Part shown: piece after piece, positions 60,820-64,000 of the stretch
Layout: each line of letters begins with the position of its first letter
Position numbering within the stretch: position 1 is the stretch's first letter
Source: Oscillospiraceae bacterium
GTDB taxonomy: Bacteria > Bacillota > Clostridia > Oscillospirales > Ruminococcaceae
NCBI GenBank assembly: GCA_017847885.1
Contig: JAGAUA010000038.1
Span: forward strand, 62,001 to 126,000
Direction of reading: 5' to 3'
DNA length: 64,000 nucleotides
Notes under the pieces: generated by a model
Told to the model about the DNA's origin: nothing
Databases searched by the model: none
The model's input: the letters and a program-made list of their open reading frames with translations, nothing else
Program-made: the position numbers and the translations under genes

Positions 60820-62646
60820 ATGTGCGGATTTGTCGGATTTACAAATACCAAAAACGATTCAAATAAAATTATCGAAGCCATGATGGATAAGATCAAGCAC
60901 CGCGGTCCCGATTCGGGAGGAAAACACGTTGACGGCGACATCGCTCTCGGCTTCCGCAGGCTTAGTATCATCGACATTACCGAGTCGGGCGACCAGCCTA
61001 TTTATAATGAGGACGGCACTAAGGTGCTGCTTTTCAACGGCGAGATATACAACTATCAGTCTATCCGCGAGGAGCTTATCAAGGCAGGCCACACCTTTAA
61101 GACCAAGACCGACTCGGAGGTGCTTCTTCACGGCTATGAGGAGTACGGCGAAAAGCTTCTGAACAAGCTGCGCGGAATGTTCGCTTTCGTTATCTGGGAC
61201 ACGGTCAAAAAGGAGCTTTTCGGCGCACGTGATTTCTTCGGCATAAAGCCGCTTTACTATGCTGACATGGACGGCACGTTCATGTTCGGCTCGGAGATAA
61301 AGGCGTTCCTTGTTCACCCCGATTTCAAAAAGGTGCTTAACGAGGCTGCTCTGGAAAACTATCTGACGTTTCAGTACTCCCCTTGCGCCGAGACGTTCTT
61401 CAAGGGCGTTTTCAAGCTTCCCCCTGCACATTATTTCAAGTACAAGGGCGGCAAGCTGGACATAACCCGTTACTGGGACGTTGAGTTCAAGCCCGACAAC
61501 ACTCCCGACCTTGACAAGTGGGTGGACGAAATCTCGGACATTTTCCACAACTCCGTGGAGGCACACAAGATATCCGATGTTGAGGTCGGAAGCTTCCTTT
61601 CAAGCGGCGTTGACTCCAGCTATGTTGCTGCTGTTGCAAACGTTGACAAGACCTTTACAGTCGGCTTTGGCGAGGATGAAAAGTACAACGAGATAGGCTG
61701 GGCAAAGGAATTTTCCAAATACATCGGCAAGGAAAATATCAGCAAGGTCATTACCCCCGAGGAATATTGGGGAAACATTTCAAAGATACAGTACCACATG
61801 GACGAACCCCTTGCAGACCCGTCCTGCATCGCGTTATACTTTGTCTGCAACAAGGCTTCGGAGTATGTTAAGGTCGTGCTTTCGGGCGAGGGCGCAGACG
61901 AGATTTTCGGCGGCTACAACATTTACAAGGAGCCTATGTCGATGCCTGCGTACAACGCAATTCCCCGTCCTATCCGCCGCGGAATCGGTGCTGTTGCATC
62001 GAAGCTTCCTGCAAAAAGAGGCGTGAACTTTCTCGTCCGCCGCGGAAAGGATTTGGAAGAACGCTTTATCGGCAACGCTTATATGTTCAGCGAAAAGGAG
62101 CGCAAGACTCTGCTGAAAATCAAGACCGACGCGCCCAACGCTATGGAAATCACAAGACCTTTTTACGACAAGGTCAAGGACGCGGACGCTGTGACGAAAA
62201 TGCAGTACCTCGACCTGCACCTTTGGATGACGGGGGATATCCTGCTGAAAGCGGATAAGATGTCCATGGCGAACAGTCTGGAGCTGCGCGTGCCGTTCCT
62301 CGACAAGGAGGTCATGGCGGTGGCGGAGAGAATACCCACCAAATACCGCGTTACCGACAAGAACACCAAGTTTGCCATGAGAAAGGCAGCGCTTCGTTCC
62401 GCGCCGCCCCAGACAGCAAACAAAAAGAAGCTGGGCTTCCCTGTTCCTATCCGAGTATGGCTCAAGGAGGACAAATACTACGGCATCGTTAAGGAGCATT
62501 TCACCTCCCCCGCCGCGGAGCATTTCTTCAACACGGAGATGCTTGTCAAGCTTCTTGATGACCACAGAAGCGGCAAGGCGGACAACAGCCGCAAAATTTG
62601 GACAATATTCATTTTCCTCGTTTGGTACAAGGTTTATTTTGAATGA
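60820..62646 (+). CDS. asnB: Asparagine synthase (glutamine-hydrolysing)
   Basis: A 608-residue AsnB. The class II glutaminase domain begins with the essential Cys2 (MCGFVGF), with HRGPDSGG, RRLSIID and LLFNGEIYN. The synthetase domain has the PP-loop SSGVDSSYVA, LSGEGADEIFGGYN and the downstream KADKMSMANSLELRVPFLD. All catalytic elements are intact. It makes asparagine from aspartate, glutamine and ATP in the cytosol. ACGGAGG precedes ATG 60820; own promoter and single-gene unit. Confidence 0.95.
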   Translation: MCGFVGFTNTKNDSNKIIEAMMDKIKHRGPDSGGKHVDGDIALGFRRLSIIDITESGDQPIYNEDGTKVLLFNGEIYNYQSIREELIKAGHTFKTKTDSEVLLHGYEEYGEKLLNKLRGMFAFVIWDTVKKELFGARDFFGIKPLYYADMDGTFMFGSEIKAFLVHPDFKKVLNEAALENYLTFQYSPCAETFFKGVFKLPPAHYFKYKGGKLDITRYWDVEFKPDNTPDLDKWVDEISDIFHNSVEAHKISDVEVGSFLSSGVDSSYVAAVANVDKTFTVGFGEDEKYNEIGWAKEFSKYIGKENISKVITPEEYWGNISKIQYHMDEPLADPSCIALYFVCNKASEYVKVVLSGEGADEIFGGYNIYKEPMSMPAYNAIPRPIRRGIGAVASKLPAKRGVNFLVRRGKDLEERFIGNAYMFSEKERKTLLKIKTDAPNAMEITRPFYDKVKDADAVTKMQYLDLHLWMTGDILLKADKMSMANSLELRVPFLDKEVMAVAERIPTKYRVTDKNTKFAMRKAALRSAPPQTANKKKLGFPVPIRVWLKEDKYYGIVKEHFTSPAAEHFFNTEMLVKLLDDHRSGKADNSRKIWTIFIFLVWYKVYFE

Positions 62647-62651
62647 TTTAA

Positions 62652-62687
62652 AGCCGTTTCTGATTAATTGTCAGAGGCGGCTTTGCG
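62652..62687 (+). terminator. Putative terminator after asnB
   Basis: AAGCCGTTTCTGA...TCAGAGGCGGCTT forms an imperfect hairpin followed by TTGCGTTTC; the U tract is weak. Confidence 0.5.
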
Positions 62688-62805
62688 TTTCTTGCGGCGT
62701 TGACTTTTTATAATGCCGATGGTATAATTATTACATTGGAATTCGTTTGAAAGAATATGCTATAAATTTACTGAAACAAACAATCTCAGTGAAAGGGTGA
62801 TATGC

Positions 62806-63327
62806 TTGAAATTGATAAAGGCTGAATCAAGTGATTTTTCTAAAATAGTGTCATTCTATAAATATGTAATTAATAATACAGAAAATATGGCTGAATATGG
62901 ACGTTGGATTTATGGACAGCACCCTACGGATGAAATAATTAACGGGTATATCGAAGGCGGATATATGTACTATACAGAGGATAACGGAGAGATCACTTCT
63001 GCCGTTGCTGTAACTCCGTATCAGAGCGCAGATTATCATCCGGTGCAATGGAGTGTGGAGGCAGGCGACGATGAGGTCTCAGTTGTTCACATATTATGCA
63101 TTGATCCAAAAAGGCAGAAATGCGGACTTGCAAAGTCTGTTATGTATAAAATAATTTCTATGGCAAAGGAAGATAGCAAGAAAGCAGTTCGATTGGATGC
63201 ACTTTGCTGTAATATACCTGCTCACAGGCTGTATGAGTCTATTGGATTCAAAAAACGCGGCTGTCAAAAATGGTATGCCGATAATACAGGATGGATCGAC
63301 TTCTTTTTGTATGAATTTGTATGCTAA
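62806..63327 (+). CDS. GNAT family N-acetyltransferase
   Basis: A 173-residue GNAT protein with acetyl-CoA binding region VVHILCIDPKRQKCGLAKSV (Q/R-x-x-G-x-A variant, near 95) and the later ALCCNIPAHRLYESIGFKKRG. The substrate is unknown. TTG 62806 is eight bases after AAAGGG; an in-frame GTG at 62797 overlaps that site. Base composition is markedly more AT-rich than asnB and prmA on either side, hinting at acquisition. A T-rich hairpin region follows it. Confidence 0.85.
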   Translation: MKLIKAESSDFSKIVSFYKYVINNTENMAEYGRWIYGQHPTDEIINGYIEGGYMYYTEDNGEITSAVAVTPYQSADYHPVQWSVEAGDDEVSVVHILCIDPKRQKCGLAKSVMYKIISMAKEDSKKAVRLDALCCNIPAHRLYESIGFKKRGCQKWYADNTGWIDFFLYEFVC

Positions 63328-63429
63328 ATATCCTTTTACACAAAGTTATCTATTACAATTTACCTACGAGATAACATGACTGTTACTCTGCCGACTTCAA
63401 AATTCTTCAAAATTGTAATTGCTCCCATT

Positions 63430-63480
63430 CAGCAGACGGACGGAATTTTCGGTTTCGTTCGCCTGCTGTTTTTTGTTTTT
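63430..63480 (+). terminator. Intrinsic terminator
   Basis: CAGCAGACGGACG near 63430 pairs, imperfectly in the middle, with CGTTCGCCTGCTG, followed by TTTTTTG and more T. Confidence 0.78.
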
Positions 63481-63503
63481 TTAAACAAATTTTCTATTTA
63501 TGC

Positions 63504-63532
63504 TTGAATATTGTTACAAAATGGTGTACAAT
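63504..63532 (+). promoter_or_regulatory. Promoter of prmA
   Basis: TTGAAT (63504-63509), 17-nt spacer, TACAAT (63527-63532). Confidence 0.65.
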
Positions 63533-63576
63533 TAATATGTATATTGCCAAATTATTGTTTTGAAAGGATTTTTCTC

Positions 63577-64000
63577 ATGAACTGGACCGAAGTTAATATT
63601 TATACAACTACCGAAGGTATCGACCCCGTTTGCGGCTGTCTGCTCAGAATAGGCGTTACAGGCTTTGTTATCCGTGACTCCAAGGATTTTGAGGAGTTCC
63701 TCAACGACAAGACCGGCAACTGGGATTATATCGACGACGACCTTATGAACCTCAAAGACTGCGAGACCTGCGTTACGGTGTATCTTCCTGACAACTCACA
63801 AGGCGCGGATATGCTGGCGGCTGTACGCTCCGAGATGCTGGCTCTCGGCGGCAGAGACGAAAACAAGGCTTTCGGCAGGCTTGCTGTGGAGCTTGCAAAC
63901 GTCCGCGAGGAGGACTGGGCTAACAACTGGAAGCAGTACTTCAAGCCGCTGACCGTGGGCGACAAGCTTGTTATCAAGCCCTCATGGGAGGATTACAGCG
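63577..64000 (+). CDS. prmA: Ribosomal protein L11 methyltransferase (partial, C-terminus off window)
   Basis: The first 141 residues are visible, starting MNWTEVNIYTTTEGIDPVCG with AAAGGA upstream. This is the N-terminal substrate-recognition domain of PrmA, with LLRIGVTGFVIRD and the linker REEDWANNWKQYFKPLTVGD, which directly precedes the SAM-binding domain in the family. The catalytic domain lies beyond the right edge. It would trimethylate lysines and the N-terminus of ribosomal protein L11. Family assignment rests on the linker and ordering. Confidence 0.88.
   Translation, partial: MNWTEVNIYTTTEGIDPVCGCLLRIGVTGFVIRDSKDFEEFLNDKTGNWDYIDDDLMNLKDCETCVTVYLPDNSQGADMLAAVRSEMLALGGRDENKAFGRLAVELANVREEDWANNWKQYFKPLTVGDKLVIKPSWEDYS

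Noticed and set aside
1..64000. rRNA, tRNA, integrase, prophage or complete insertion sequence
   Set aside because: None was recognised on reading the window; mobile content is limited to short non-coding palindromic elements.

Overview
The window reads as chromosome of an anaerobic gut-type Firmicute, most likely a Ruminococcus-like member of the Oscillospiraceae. The support is strong TTGACA/TATAAT promoters with AGGAGG ribosome binding sites, moderate GC, Rex, eukaryote-type NADP isocitrate dehydrogenase, DUF4190 and DUF5104-like proteins, MalT-like LuxR and ANTAR regulators, and many small palindromic intergenic repeats. No rRNA, tRNA, CRISPR array or complete transposon was seen. Genes lie on both strands in short operons. 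The taxonomic call is inference from gene content.

Layout. 1-10.4 kb is a signalling region. A cyclic-di-GMP-I riboswitch leads a FecR-like surface protein that runs off the left edge. It is followed by a CHASE2 adenylate cyclase with a TIM-barrel isomerase, a GAF-GGDEF diguanylate cyclase, a LuxR-type regulator broken by a MITE and a stop codon, a GT8 glycosyltransferase sharing a symmetric divergent promoter with that regulator, a membrane DUF5104-like protein and an HD-GYP phosphodiesterase. 10.5-15.9 kb holds an AraC/GyrI-like regulator, a MerR/TipAS regulator with its own 19-bp-spacer promoter, a GNAT enzyme, a methyltransferase-TetR fusion, an ANTAR protein and a DUF4190 protein. 16-24.3 kb holds a P1B-ATPase pseudoenzyme, RlmB, a noncoding gap rich in DnaA-box-like words, a MATE exporter, a polysaccharide deacetylase and a NarL-type two-component system. 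24.6-30 kb holds an ABC-2 exporter operon and small metabolic genes. 30-35.7 kb is a FapA / HD-GYP response regulator / hybrid kinase operon.

36-46.3 kb holds a carboxynorspermidine synthase-like gene and then the most unusual block, an eight-gene minus-strand cluster. It encodes PlsC acyltransferase, acyl-adenylate ligase, B12 radical SAM enzyme, CDP-alcohol phosphatidyltransferase, a permuted NlpC/P60-like protein, PEP phosphomutase, phosphonopyruvate decarboxylase and a nucleotidyltransferase-alcohol dehydrogenase fusion. Together these suggest a pathway from PEP through phosphonoacetaldehyde and hydroxyethylphosphonate to a CMP-activated phosphonate, and then to a phosphonolipid.

46.3-51.9 kb is an aconitase / DUF3795 / membrane protein / isocitrate dehydrogenase / rex operon. 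A Rex-operator-like site overlaps its -35 box, so redox feedback on the oxidative TCA branch is likely. 52.2-60.6 kb is a membrane-stress region: two dynamin-like GTPases flank an M48-like protein whose HExxH reads CECGH, then a YfbR-like nucleotidase, then YceG and TelA. The window ends with asparagine synthetase, a GNAT enzyme and the start of prmA.
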